DNA from: Flavobacteriia bacterium
GTDB taxonomy: Bacteria > Bacteroidota > Bacteroidia > Flavobacteriales > Flavobacteriaceae
NCBI GenBank assembly: GCA_030617765.1
Contig: JAUWUU010000004.1
Location: 1 to 36,726, forward strand
Direction: 5' to 3'
DNA: 36,726 nt
The notes under the pieces were generated by a model. That model was not told the DNA's origin, did no database searches, and was given only the letters and a program-made list of their open reading frames with translations. Shown here in pieces: positions 9,642 through 19,143 of this stretch. The translations under genes were made by a program, and so were the position numbers. Each line of letters starts with the position of its first letter. Position 1 is the first letter of the stretch.

Positions 9642-10094
9642 ATGAAAATAAAATGGAATTGGGGTACAGGTATTGTAATTGCAATGTTGCTTTTTGTAAT
9701 ATTTATTTTACAGTTTGTTTATAGAGTCACATTTATAGATGAGTATAATCATCATTTAGTATCAGAAGATTATTACAAAGATGAATTGTATTATCAAAAA
9801 GAGATTGATAAATTAAATAATGCATCTAAACTAACTGAGAATGTTACCCTTAGAAATTTTGAAAATGGAATAGTGATTCATTTCCCGGAGGACAAAGATT
9901 TTGAAAAAATTAAAGGAACAATAGACTTTCAAAGACCATCAAATAGTAAAATTGATTTCAATAAAAATATTGAACTTAATGAACATAACTTTTATATTCC
10001 TGACAGTATACTTGCTTCCGGAAAATGGAATGTAAAAATTGATTGGCAATATAATGATGTAAATTATCTATTAAAAGAATCTTTATTCTACTAA
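9642..10094 (+). CDS. ccoH: FixH family protein (CcoH-like)
   Basis: 150 aa, N-terminal TM then YHHLVSEDYYKDELYYQKEIDKLNNA, C-terminal domain ending GKWNVKIDWQYNDVNYLLKESLF; located after ccoG. Confidence 0.85.
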   Translation: MKIKWNWGTGIVIAMLLFVIFILQFVYRVTFIDEYNHHLVSEDYYKDELYYQKEIDKLNNASKLTENVTLRNFENGIVIHFPEDKDFEKIKGTIDFQRPSNSKIDFNKNIELNEHNFYIPDSILASGKWNVKIDWQYNDVNYLLKESLFY

Positions 10095-10121
10095 ACAAAT
10101 ATCAATTTAAAAACATAAACT

Positions 10122-10832
10122 TTGTTATATACTGCATTAATTTTAGGTTTGGTTGGAAGCTTCCACTGTTTGGGTATGTGTGGTCCAATTGCCTTTGTAC
10201 TTCCTGTTGATCGTAAGAAAAAATCTAGAATGATCTTACAAATAGTGTTATATCATACAGGTAGATTACTAACTTATTCTATAATTGGGCTTTTATTTGG
10301 TCTCCTTGGTAAAGGTTTATACTTGGCTGGTTTTCAGCAAAGGTTATCAATATTAATTGGTATTATTATGATATTATCAGTAATAATACCTGCAAAAATT
10401 TTTAATCGCTATAGTTTTACAAGGCCGCTATATCATGTAATTGGTAAATTAAAACAAAAATTAGGATTATATTTAAGACAAACATCAAATAAAGCTTTAT
10501 TTCTAATTGGTTTCTTTAACGGATTTTTACCTTGTGGTTTGGTATATATGGCACTTATTGGTTCTATCGCAACAGGTGATTCATTAAGCGGAGCACTTTA
10601 TATGTTCGTTTTTGGTTTAGGAACTGTACCACTTATGAGCGGTGCAGTAATATTAGGTAATTTTGTAAGTCTAAAATTTAGAAATAAAATTCAAAAAGCA
10701 ATTCCTATCTTTGTAATAATAATTGGTTTATTATTCGTTTTACGTGGATTAGGACTAGGAATTCCTTATCTTTCACCTCCTGATACAAAATTAGATCTAA
10801 CAAATAAACCAACATCTTGTAATACATATTAA
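10122..10832 (+). CDS. Sulfite exporter TauE/SafE family protein (CcoI/copper-associated membrane protein)
   Basis: 236 aa polytopic; LGLVGSFHCLGMCGPIAFVLP and NGFLPCGLVYMALIGSIATG. TTG start. Confidence 0.85.
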   Translation: MLYTALILGLVGSFHCLGMCGPIAFVLPVDRKKKSRMILQIVLYHTGRLLTYSIIGLLFGLLGKGLYLAGFQQRLSILIGIIMILSVIIPAKIFNRYSFTRPLYHVIGKLKQKLGLYLRQTSNKALFLIGFFNGFLPCGLVYMALIGSIATGDSLSGALYMFVFGLGTVPLMSGAVILGNFVSLKFRNKIQKAIPIFVIIIGLLFVLRGLGLGIPYLSPPDTKLDLTNKPTSCNTY

Positions 10833-10841
10833 ATTATTATT

Positions 10842-11699
10842 ATGTTAAGTAACCCTCAATTAATAAATGAAGACTTTGTAAATGCTACCAGCAAAAAAGA
10901 ACTTTTAGAAATTATTCATAATAAGAATATCATTATTGATGATGTTTTGGAAACAGTAAATTATGAAAATGAAAAAAGACTCTTACAAATTGAGTTGGTC
11001 AAATTACAACAGTGGATCAAAAAATACAATAAACGCGTTGCTGTAATTTTTGAAGGTAGAGATGCTGCAGGTAAAGGTGGAAATATTAGAAGGTTTATGG
11101 AACACCTAAATCCTCGTTCTACTCGTTTGGTTGCATTATCAAAACCAACTGATGTTGAACAAGGTCAATGGTATTTCAGACGTTACATTCAACATTTACC
11201 AAACCCTGGTGAAATAGTTTTTTTTGATCGAAGTTGGTATAACAGAGCTGTTGTTGAACCTGTAATGGGGTTTTGTTCAGACCATCAATACAATCAGTTT
11301 ATGCTTCAATTACCAGAATTTGAGCATATGCTTTATGAAGATGGTGTGGTAATCATTAAATTCTGGTTATCAATTACCAAAGATGAACAGGCTAAAAGGT
11401 TTAATTCCAGAATAGATAACCCATTGAAAAGATGGAAATTTAGTGAAGTTGATAAAAAAGGTCAGGATCTGTGGAATGAATATACTAAATATAAAGAGCT
11501 TATGTTTAGCAAAACCCATACTAATTTTTGTCCTTGGATAATTGTTAAAACCAACGTAAAATACACAGCTAGACTAGAATGCATGCGTTATGTATTATCA
11601 CAATTTGATTATGAAGGAAAAGAAGATAAGTCAAATCATTTATTTTCTGATCCAAATGTAATTATGAAATATTACCGTTCTTTACACAAATACGATTAG
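10842..11699 (+). CDS. ppk2: Polyphosphate kinase 2 family protein
   Basis: VIFEGRDAAGKGGNIRRFMEHLNPR, FFDRSWYNRAVVEPVMGFC, LKRWKFSEVDKKGQDLWNEYTKYKE. Confidence 0.93.
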   Translation: MLSNPQLINEDFVNATSKKELLEIIHNKNIIIDDVLETVNYENEKRLLQIELVKLQQWIKKYNKRVAVIFEGRDAAGKGGNIRRFMEHLNPRSTRLVALSKPTDVEQGQWYFRRYIQHLPNPGEIVFFDRSWYNRAVVEPVMGFCSDHQYNQFMLQLPEFEHMLYEDGVVIIKFWLSITKDEQAKRFNSRIDNPLKRWKFSEVDKKGQDLWNEYTKYKELMFSKTHTNFCPWIIVKTNVKYTARLECMRYVLSQFDYEGKEDKSNHLFSDPNVIMKYYRSLHKYD

Positions 11700-11707
11700 T
11701 TTTTATT

Positions 11708-12502
11708 ATGGATACAACGTCAGAATACACACCCGGAGAAATTAAAAAACTCAATAATAAAAAAGCTATAGCCTCTTTATTATTAAATGATGAGCAGATA
11801 AATCCTCAAAAAGCTTTACGCTATTATGATTATATAAAAGTTTTAAAAAAATTACAGGTAGAGCTTATCAAACAACAAGAATGTATCATTGAAAACGGAC
11901 AACGCGTGATTGTGATCTTTGAAGGTAGAGATGCAGCAGGAAAAGGTGGTGCAATTCGTCGTATTACTGAAAGAATTAATCCACGTCATTTTAAAATAAT
12001 TGCTTTACCTAAACCTACAAAAGAAGAAAGAACACAATGGTATTTTCAAAGATATGTCAATAAATTACCCAAAGCTGGCGAAATTGTTTTTTTTGACAGA
12101 AGTTGGTATAACAGAGCAAATGTAGAACCTGTAATGGGCTTTTGTACTCAGGAAGAATATGAAATATTTATGAATCATGTAAATGATTTTGAGCGCATGA
12201 TCACTGAATCTGGAATTCAGTTGGTAAAGATCTATATGTCAATTTCTAAAAGCGAACAAGAAAAACGTTTTAAAGATATTAAAAACAATCCGCTTAAACA
12301 ATGGAAAATGACCGATGTGGATGAAAAAGCACAATCACTTTGGGACGACTATACTCATCATAAAACCAAAATGTTTGAAAATGCCAAAAAAGGAGGAAGA
12401 CCTTTTAAAGTGATTAAGGCAAATAGAAAACAAGAAGCCAGAGTTGACGTGATAAAACACTTACTTGAAAGTGTTGATTATAATAAAGAAAGAGTTGTTT
12501 AA
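11708..12502 (+). CDS. ppk2: Polyphosphate kinase 2 family protein (second tandem paralogue)
   Basis: VIFEGRDAAGKGGAIRRITERINPR, FFDRSWYNRANVEPVMGFC, LKQWKMTDVDEKAQSLWDDYTHHK. Confidence 0.93.
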   Translation: MDTTSEYTPGEIKKLNNKKAIASLLLNDEQINPQKALRYYDYIKVLKKLQVELIKQQECIIENGQRVIVIFEGRDAAGKGGAIRRITERINPRHFKIIALPKPTKEERTQWYFQRYVNKLPKAGEIVFFDRSWYNRANVEPVMGFCTQEEYEIFMNHVNDFERMITESGIQLVKIYMSISKSEQEKRFKDIKNNPLKQWKMTDVDEKAQSLWDDYTHHKTKMFENAKKGGRPFKVIKANRKQEARVDVIKHLLESVDYNKERVV

Positions 12503-13317
12503 CTTTTCTTTGTACTCCTATACATAAAGTAAAATCCTACAATTATCATAGGAATACTAAGTAATTGTCCTGTGTTGAGATCCCATGCTGCACGTTGATC
12601 TATTTGAGCTTCTTTAAAGAATTCAACTATAAAACGAACACTCCATACTAAAACCATAAAAAATCCAAATAAATATCCTAATTTTTCCTTTTTATCAGTT
12701 TTCCAGTAAACATACCACAATACAATAAAAGTAATCAGATAGCCAAAGGCTTCATATAATTGAGTAGGATGTCTGGGGAAATCTTCACCTAATTGTTGAA
12801 ATATAAATCCATAATCTGAATTTGTAGGTTTACCTATGATCTCAGAGTTTATTAAATTTCCAATTCTAACAAAAACACCACCAATTGCAGAAGGTAGTGC
12901 TATTCGATCCAAAATCCATAAAACAGGCTTTTGAAGAACTTTTTTACTGTAAAAAAACATGGAAATGATCACGGCAATTGCTGCTCCATGACTCGCCAAA
13001 CCCTGATAGCCGGTAAATTTAAATGGATCAAATTTAAAAGGCAATAATACTTCTAAAGGATGTTCGATCAAAAATTCAAAATCATAAAACAAAAAATGAC
13101 CTATCCTGGCTCCTATCAAAATTGAAAGTACCAGATAAATAAATAATGAATCTAATTTTTCAATAGGCACATTATCATTTTTATATACTTTTTTCATTAT
13201 TTGTAAACCCAAAAGAAAGGCTATAACAAACATTAAACTATAGTATCTAATTGAAAATGAACCAATACTGAAAATTTCAATATTCGGATTCCAGTTTATG
13301 CTTAGTAAGATCATCAT
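12499..13317 (-). CDS. lgt: Prolipoprotein diacylglyceryl transferase
   Basis: IRYYSLMFVIAFLLGLQIMKK, ASHGAAIAVI, RIGNLINSEIIGKPT, RHPTQLYEAFGYL, REF-like RFIVEFFKE. Confidence 0.95.
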   Translation of the reverse strand: MMILLSINWNPNIEIFSIGSFSIRYYSLMFVIAFLLGLQIMKKVYKNDNVPIEKLDSLFIYLVLSILIGARIGHFLFYDFEFLIEHPLEVLLPFKFDPFKFTGYQGLASHGAAIAVIISMFFYSKKVLQKPVLWILDRIALPSAIGGVFVRIGNLINSEIIGKPTNSDYGFIFQQLGEDFPRHPTQLYEAFGYLITFIVLWYVYWKTDKKEKLGYLFGFFMVLVWSVRFIVEFFKEAQIDQRAAWDLNTGQLLSIPMIIVGFYFMYRSTKKS

Positions 13318-13361
13318 AAATTTTTATGGTTGTAAATATAAGTTTAGAAAGCTAAATAACA

Positions 13362-13898
13362 TCAATTTCTAAGGGTTTTTTGAAATTTTTTAATTTCATT
13401 CTGTAATTCTTTAAATAATTCATCATTTATTATTTTACCTTTTTTAAAATTATCATTAAATAGCGGTAAAGAAAAACTACCAATAATGTTACCCCCATTG
13501 TAAGGAAATCGTTTTAAAGCAGTTTCTAAAACCGACTGACCTCCTCTTGCTCCTGGAGATGTACTCATCAAAAGCATAGGTTTATCTCTCCAAACTTTTC
13601 CGTTTATCCTCGATAACCAGTCAAAAACATTTTTAAATACTACTGTATAACTACCGTTATGTTCAGCCAGTGAAACTATAAATCCTTGAGCAATTTCAAA
13701 TTTATCATTTAACGCTATTAATTCTTCAGGTATTCCAATTTCACTTTCATAATCAACTGAATATATAGGTAGATCAATATTGCTTAGGTCAATAATTTCA
13801 GTTTTAACATCTTTAATAAAGCCTGCCGTATAAATTGCCAATTGCTTATTTATTGAATTCCTACTATTGCTCCCTCCTATTACTAATATTTTTTTCAT
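13362..13898 (-). CDS. NADPH-dependent FMN reductase family protein
   Basis: 178 aa; KILVIGGSNSRNSINKQLA, SLAEHNGSYTVVFKNVFDWLSR, LLMSTSPGARGGQSVLE. Confidence 0.88.
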   Translation of the reverse strand: MKKILVIGGSNSRNSINKQLAIYTAGFIKDVKTEIIDLSNIDLPIYSVDYESEIGIPEELIALNDKFEIAQGFIVSLAEHNGSYTVVFKNVFDWLSRINGKVWRDKPMLLMSTSPGARGGQSVLETALKRFPYNGGNIIGSFSLPLFNDNFKKGKIINDELFKELQNEIKKFQKTLRN

Positions 13899-14129
13899 CT
13901 GCTTATAATTATTGATCTATATCGGTCATACCCACTTTCCAGCTACGCAGGTGAAATATTTATCAATTCAATTCTTTATATGACCATATTTTTAGTTGTG
14001 AATGTTTCATTTAAATGCTTTATAAAAAACAATATTACAAATTTTAATTTTACCCCAATAAATTAGTAATTATATCATTCATAAATTTTATAGTATTTTG
14101 TATTTTAGCAATCATAAAATAACATTGGC

Positions 14130-15758
14130 ATGAATATCAACTTCAATAAAAACGAAGATCACAATAAATTGCTTTTATCAGAATTATCAAAAAAATTCAG
14201 AAGAGTTTCTTTGGGAGGCGGTAAAAGCCGGATCGAAAAATTGCACGAAAAAGGAAAAATGACTGCCCGTGAACGTATTGATTACCTATTAGATAAAAAT
14301 ACCGATAGTATTGAAATTGGAGCATTTGCTGGAGAGGACATGTATGAAGAACATGGAGGTTGCCCTTCGGGTGGTGTTGTTGTTAAAATTGGCTACATAT
14401 CTAAAAAACAATGTATTATAGTTGCTAATGATGCAACTGTTAAGGCAGGTGCTTGGTTTCCAATAACAGGGAAAAAGAATTTAAGAGCTCAAGAAATTGC
14501 TATAGAAAATAAGTTGCCTATTATCTATTTAGTAGATAGTGCAGGAGTTTATTTACCCATGCAAGATGAAATTTTTCCGGATAAAGAACATTTTGGCAGG
14601 ATATTCAGGAATAATGCGGTAATGAGCAGCGAAGGAATTACACAAATTGCTGCCGTTATGGGTAGTTGTGTTGCCGGTGGCGCCTATTTACCCATCATGA
14701 GTGATGAATCTATCATAGTTGATAAAACCGGAAGCATCTTTCTTGCCGGAAGTTATTTGGTGAAAGCTGCAATTGGTGAAGTTATTGATAATGAAACTCT
14801 TGGAGGCGCTATAACACATACAGAGATCTCTGGAGTTTGTGATTATAAAGCCCTTGATGATAAAGATGCGCTGAAAAAAATTAAAATACTTGTAGGTAAA
14901 ATAGGTGATTTTGAAAAAGCAGGCTTTAATCGTATCGACAGTAAAAAACCGAAAGAAGATCCGAAAGATATTTATGGAATTTTACCCGTTTCAAGGTCTG
15001 ATAAATACGACATGAAAGATATCATTAAACGAATTGTTGATGATTCTGAATTTGAAGAATACAAAGCCAATTTTGGAAAAACATTAATTTGTGCTTATGC
15101 TCGAATTGACGGATGGGCAGTTGGTATTGTTGCAAACCAAAGAAAGATAGTAAAAAATGCCAAAAAAGAAATGCAATTTGGTGGCGTAATTTATTCTGAT
15201 TCTGCTGATAAGGCAACGCGTTTTATTGCTAATTGTAACCAGAAAAAAATACCACTTGTGTTCTTACAAGATGTAACTGGTTTTATGGTAGGCAGCAAAG
15301 CTGAACACGGAGGGATTATAAAAGATGGCGCTAAAATGGTGAATGCCGTGAGTAATTCTGTTGTGCCAAAATTTACTGTTATTGTTGGTAACTCTTATGG
15401 AGCAGGAAACTACGCTATGTGCGGAAAAGCTTATGACCCCAGATTGATAGTTGCATGGCCAAGTGCTGAACTGGCTGTGATGAGTGGTAAATCTGCCGCA
15501 AAAGTTTTATTGCAAATTGAAAAAGCTTCTCTACTCAAACAAGGCAAAAAAATTACTACGAAAGATGAAGAAGAGCTCTACAATAAAATAAAATCACGTT
15601 ACGATCTTCAAACATCTCCGTATTATGCTGCCGCACGATTATGGACAGATAGTATTATTGATCCCCTAGAAACAAGAAAATGGGTCTCTATGGGTATTGA
15701 AGCTGCTAATAATGCTCCAATTGAAAAAAAATTCAATTTAGGAGTGATTCAGGTATAA
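14130..15758 (+). CDS. Acyl-CoA carboxylase beta subunit (carboxyltransferase; MCC-beta-like)
   Basis: 542 aa; KMTARERIDYLLD, GGCPSGGVVVKIG, DSAGVYLPMQDEIFPD, GSCVAGGAYLPIMSDE, GNSYGAGNYAMCGKAYDPR. Confidence 0.93.
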   Translation: MNINFNKNEDHNKLLLSELSKKFRRVSLGGGKSRIEKLHEKGKMTARERIDYLLDKNTDSIEIGAFAGEDMYEEHGGCPSGGVVVKIGYISKKQCIIVANDATVKAGAWFPITGKKNLRAQEIAIENKLPIIYLVDSAGVYLPMQDEIFPDKEHFGRIFRNNAVMSSEGITQIAAVMGSCVAGGAYLPIMSDESIIVDKTGSIFLAGSYLVKAAIGEVIDNETLGGAITHTEISGVCDYKALDDKDALKKIKILVGKIGDFEKAGFNRIDSKKPKEDPKDIYGILPVSRSDKYDMKDIIKRIVDDSEFEEYKANFGKTLICAYARIDGWAVGIVANQRKIVKNAKKEMQFGGVIYSDSADKATRFIANCNQKKIPLVFLQDVTGFMVGSKAEHGGIIKDGAKMVNAVSNSVVPKFTVIVGNSYGAGNYAMCGKAYDPRLIVAWPSAELAVMSGKSAAKVLLQIEKASLLKQGKKITTKDEEELYNKIKSRYDLQTSPYYAAARLWTDSIIDPLETRKWVSMGIEAANNAPIEKKFNLGVIQV

Positions 15759-15839
15759 AGGAATTTTAAGAATGAGTGATGGAGAGATAGAGAGAAAAAC
15801 AAAATATTATAATTAACAAACAAACGATTAATCATAATT

Positions 15840-16556
15840 ATGGGAAGAGCATTTGAATTTAGAAAAGCAAGAAAAATGAAGCGCTGGGGCGCCATGTCTA
15901 AAACATTTACTAAAATTGGAAAAGAAATATCAATGGCAGTAAAAGAAGGTGGACCTAACCCTGATACCAATGCAAGACTTAGAGCAGTTATTCAGAATGC
16001 AAAGGCTGCAAATATGCCAAAAGACAATGTAGAGCGCGCTATTAAAAAAGCTTCTGATAAAGACACAGCTGCCTATAAGGAAGTTCTTTTTGAAGGCTAT
16101 GCCCCTCACGGAATTGCAATTTTAGTTGAAACTGCAACCGATAATAATAATCGTACAGTTGCTAATGTCAGAGCTGCTTTTAATAAATGTGATGGTACTT
16201 TAGGCACTTCAGGTTCAGTAATCTTTATGTTTGATCATACTTGCAACTTCAGAGTAAAAACAGAAGATGTGAAAATGGATATGGAAGAATTTGAGTTAGA
16301 ATTGATAGATTTTGAAGTTGAAGAGGTTTTTGAAGATGAAGACGGAATTTTAGTATATGCCCCTTTTGAACAATTTGGAGCTATCCAAAGTTATCTGGAA
16401 AAAAATAATATCGAAATTCTATCTTCAGGTTTCGAAAGAATTCCAACTACAACAAAAAAAATAACCGAAGAAGAAATACTTGAAGTTGAAAAATTGTTAG
16501 AACGCCTTGAAGATGAAGATGATGTACAAAATGTATATCACTCAATGGAAATGTAG
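15840..16556 (+). CDS. yebC: YebC/PmpR family DNA-binding transcriptional regulator
   Basis: MGRAFEFRKARKMKRWGAMSKTFTKIGKEI, GGPNPDTNARLRAVIQNAKAANMPKDNVERAIKKA, YEGYAPHG-like region. Confidence 0.95.
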   Translation: MGRAFEFRKARKMKRWGAMSKTFTKIGKEISMAVKEGGPNPDTNARLRAVIQNAKAANMPKDNVERAIKKASDKDTAAYKEVLFEGYAPHGIAILVETATDNNNRTVANVRAAFNKCDGTLGTSGSVIFMFDHTCNFRVKTEDVKMDMEEFELELIDFEVEEVFEDEDGILVYAPFEQFGAIQSYLEKNNIEILSSGFERIPTTTKKITEEEILEVEKLLERLEDEDDVQNVYHSMEM

Positions 16557-16688
16557 ATTAATGATACTATTTGAAAATGTGTTGATTTGAAAATAAAATA
16601 TTTACAGATTTTTATTAATAAAATGCTTAAACAATTACACAAATATTTGATACTTTCCACTAAAAAACCAGTTACTAGATACGAGTAA

Positions 16689-17096
16689 ATGAACAAAAAA
16701 TACAATTTAAACCAAGTTTCTAATATTGCCAAAAAAGTAATTTCTTTGGCAAAATATAAAATTTTATTGTTTTATGGTAATATGGGTAGTGGTAAAACTA
16801 CACTGATCAAAGAAATTGTAAAACAATTAGATGTTGATGATATGGTTAGTTCTCCAACGTTTTCATTAGTAAACGAGTATCATTCCCGAAAAGGGGAAAT
16901 TATTTACCATTTTGATTTCTACAGAATTGATAATGAAGAGGAAGCTTATGATATGGGAATTGATGAATATTTATACAGCGGAAAACTGTGTTTGATAGAA
17001 TGGCCTGAAAAAGTAGAAAATTTACTACCTTTAGAGTCGGTTGTTATTCATTTAACCATTAACAACAACAATACCCGAACAATACAAATTAAATAA
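16689..17096 (+). CDS. tsaE: tRNA threonylcarbamoyladenosine biosynthesis ATPase TsaE
   Basis: LFYGNMGSGKTTLIKEIVKQL, SSPTFSLVNEYHSRKGEIIYHFDFYRI, CLIEWPEKVENLLP. Confidence 0.95.
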   Translation: MNKKYNLNQVSNIAKKVISLAKYKILLFYGNMGSGKTTLIKEIVKQLDVDDMVSSPTFSLVNEYHSRKGEIIYHFDFYRIDNEEEAYDMGIDEYLYSGKLCLIEWPEKVENLLPLESVVIHLTINNNNTRTIQIK

Positions 17097-17097
17097 A

Positions 17098-18297
17098 ATG
17101 GCACAACACATGTCACCTTTTAGCAAAGAAGAACTTTTACCAAAACCCGAAATGCTGGAAATTGGTAATAAAAAAGGTGAATTATTTATTGGCTTACCTA
17201 AAGAAACACATTATGAGGAAAAACGTATCTGCCTTACACCTAATGCTGTAGCTGCACTAACTACAAATGGTCATAGAATTGTAGTAGAATCAGGTGCGGG
17301 TGAAGGCACAAATTATACAGACAAACAATATTCTGAAGCCGGAGCCAAAATTTCTTATAATCCCGATGATGTTTTTGCCTGTAAAATAATTTTAAAAATT
17401 GAACCACCATCCCTCAAAGAAATCAAAATGATCAATCCTCAAAGCATTTTGTTTTCGGCAATGCAAATCAAAACTCAAACAAAAGAATACTTTGAAGCAT
17501 TGGCAAAAAAAAGAATTACAGCCATTGCATTTGATTATATTCAAGATACACACGGTATCTATCCCATCGTTAAATCATTAAGTGAAATTGCAGGTATTGC
17601 TTCTATACTAATCGCTTCTGAATTGATGAATAAAACCAGCCGAGGAAATGGTTTACTTTTGGGTAATATCAGTGGTGTTCCCCCAAGTAAAGTGGTTATT
17701 ATTGGTGCCGGTACAGTTGGCGAATTTGCTGCCCGTTCTGCAATGGGTCTGGGAACGAGTATCGAAATTTTTGACAATTCATTAACAAAATTACGCTATT
17801 TACAACACAAACTAGGATATCCAATCGCTACATCTACTATTCAACCTCAAACACTTTTAAAATCTCTAAGTACCTGCGATGTTGCAATAGGTGCCATGAG
17901 AGGTGAAACACGAACTCCTGTTGTTGTAACCGATGATATGGTTAAAAGTATGAAAGAAGGTGCTGTTATTGTTGATGTTAGCATCGATAATGGCGGGTGC
18001 TTTGAAACATCAGAAGTAACTTCACACAGTGATCCAACTTTTATCAAACACGGTGTAATTCATTATTGTGTTCCAAATATTCCGTCGAGGTATTCTAGAA
18101 CCGCCTCTGTTTCAATCAGTAATATCTTTACCCCCTATTTATTAAATTTTGGTGAAAAAGGTGGTTTGGAAAATGCCGCACGTTATGATAAAAGTTTACA
18201 AAAAGGGATGTACTTTTACCATGGGGTCTTAACCAATAAAACTATTTCTGACTGGTTTTATTTACCATATACTGATATTAATCTATTGATACTTTAA
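17098..18297 (+). CDS. ald: Alanine dehydrogenase
   Basis: 399 aa; LFIGLPKETHYEEKRICLTPNAV, GSAGEGTNY-like region, KVVIIGAGTVGEFAARSAMGLG, HYCVPNIPSRYSRTASVSISN. Confidence 0.9.
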   Translation: MAQHMSPFSKEELLPKPEMLEIGNKKGELFIGLPKETHYEEKRICLTPNAVAALTTNGHRIVVESGAGEGTNYTDKQYSEAGAKISYNPDDVFACKIILKIEPPSLKEIKMINPQSILFSAMQIKTQTKEYFEALAKKRITAIAFDYIQDTHGIYPIVKSLSEIAGIASILIASELMNKTSRGNGLLLGNISGVPPSKVVIIGAGTVGEFAARSAMGLGTSIEIFDNSLTKLRYLQHKLGYPIATSTIQPQTLLKSLSTCDVAIGAMRGETRTPVVVTDDMVKSMKEGAVIVDVSIDNGGCFETSEVTSHSDPTFIKHGVIHYCVPNIPSRYSRTASVSISNIFTPYLLNFGEKGGLENAARYDKSLQKGMYFYHGVLTNKTISDWFYLPYTDINLLIL

Positions 18298-18306
18298 AAT
18301 ACTGCT

Positions 18307-18681
18307 ATGAGTGACATGAAACGTCGTTTTACTCTTTATGGGTTTGGTTTTTTTATAGGAATACTTTTGGTGATCTTTTTCCTTGGCGGAAAAAATACGT
18401 CATGTAATTGGTTACCGAATGACAGAATGTTACAAATAATCAGAAGCAAACAGATCAATTATTCCACAGAAGCAACACAAGTTTTAAACACTAAAAAAGT
18501 TGATAGTGCTGATATCGCTCAAATATTAATAAGAGGAGAGATTGATTTTTCAAAAAGTAATGTAAAGAACAATCCCTGTAGGAAATATTTGATCAACGGA
18601 AATGACGAACAAAAAAATATTGCTTTAACTGTGCTGATCTGTGATTCAATTGCTACAATTCAAAAAATACTCATAGAATAA
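18307..18681 (+). CDS. Conserved hypothetical membrane-anchored protein (possibly DUF4258-like)
   Basis: 124 aa, N-terminal TM, then LPNDRMLQIIRSKQINYS...DIAQILIRGEIDFSKSN; 9 bp after ald. DUF assignment is from memory only. Confidence 0.6.
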   Translation: MSDMKRRFTLYGFGFFIGILLVIFFLGGKNTSCNWLPNDRMLQIIRSKQINYSTEATQVLNTKKVDSADIAQILIRGEIDFSKSNVKNNPCRKYLINGNDEQKNIALTVLICDSIATIQKILIE

Positions 18682-18691
18682 AAACTCTAAA

Positions 18692-19093
18692 TTATAAACT
18701 ACTAACCATCCATTGAATTCCATATTGATCGGTTAACATTCCAAATTTTCCACCCCAAAAAACGTCTTCAAAAGGCATAATCACAAATCCATTTTCACTT
18801 AAACCTGAAAAAATTGAGTTAGCAGTTTTATCATCTTCTGCAAAGTCTAAACTCAATGAAAAATTGTTTCCTTGTTTAACTCCCATATTATCAGAAGCCA
18901 TAATAACAAAATCTTTATTCACTAAAGAAACATGCATAATTTTATCTGCATGTTCAGGCTTATATGGCATATGACCTTCACTATCTGCAAATGTTCTGAA
19001 TCCACCTTGAAAATCTCCTCCCAATATTTCTTTATAAAAATTCATTGCTTCTCTACAATTACCTTTAAAGGCTAAATAAGAATTTAATTTCAT
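18692..19093 (-). CDS. VOC superfamily protein (PhnB-like/glyoxalase fold)
   Basis: 133 aa; LNSYLAFKGNCREAMNFYKEILGG, MHVSLVNKDFVIMASD, FWGGKFGMLTDQYGIQWMVS. Confidence 0.92.
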   Translation of the reverse strand: MKLNSYLAFKGNCREAMNFYKEILGGDFQGGFRTFADSEGHMPYKPEHADKIMHVSLVNKDFVIMASDNMGVKQGNNFSLSLDFAEDDKTANSIFSGLSENGFVIMPFEDVFWGGKFGMLTDQYGIQWMVSSL

Positions 19094-19143
19094 TTCTTTG
19101 ATTTTTAAAAGTTTGTCACTAAATTTAATGAAAATATTTTGAA

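Noticed and set aside
13912-13925. TTGAT-CTAT-ATCGG near the FMN reductase start
   Set aside because: Two mismatches in one half-site and no supporting spacing evidence.
15749-15970. Listed 73-aa minus ORF over the yebC start
   Set aside because: Overlaps conserved yebC coding sequence; no family resemblance.
16538-16732. Listed 64-aa minus ORF between yebC and tsaE
   Set aside because: AT-rich gap and overlap with both genes; no recognisable motif.
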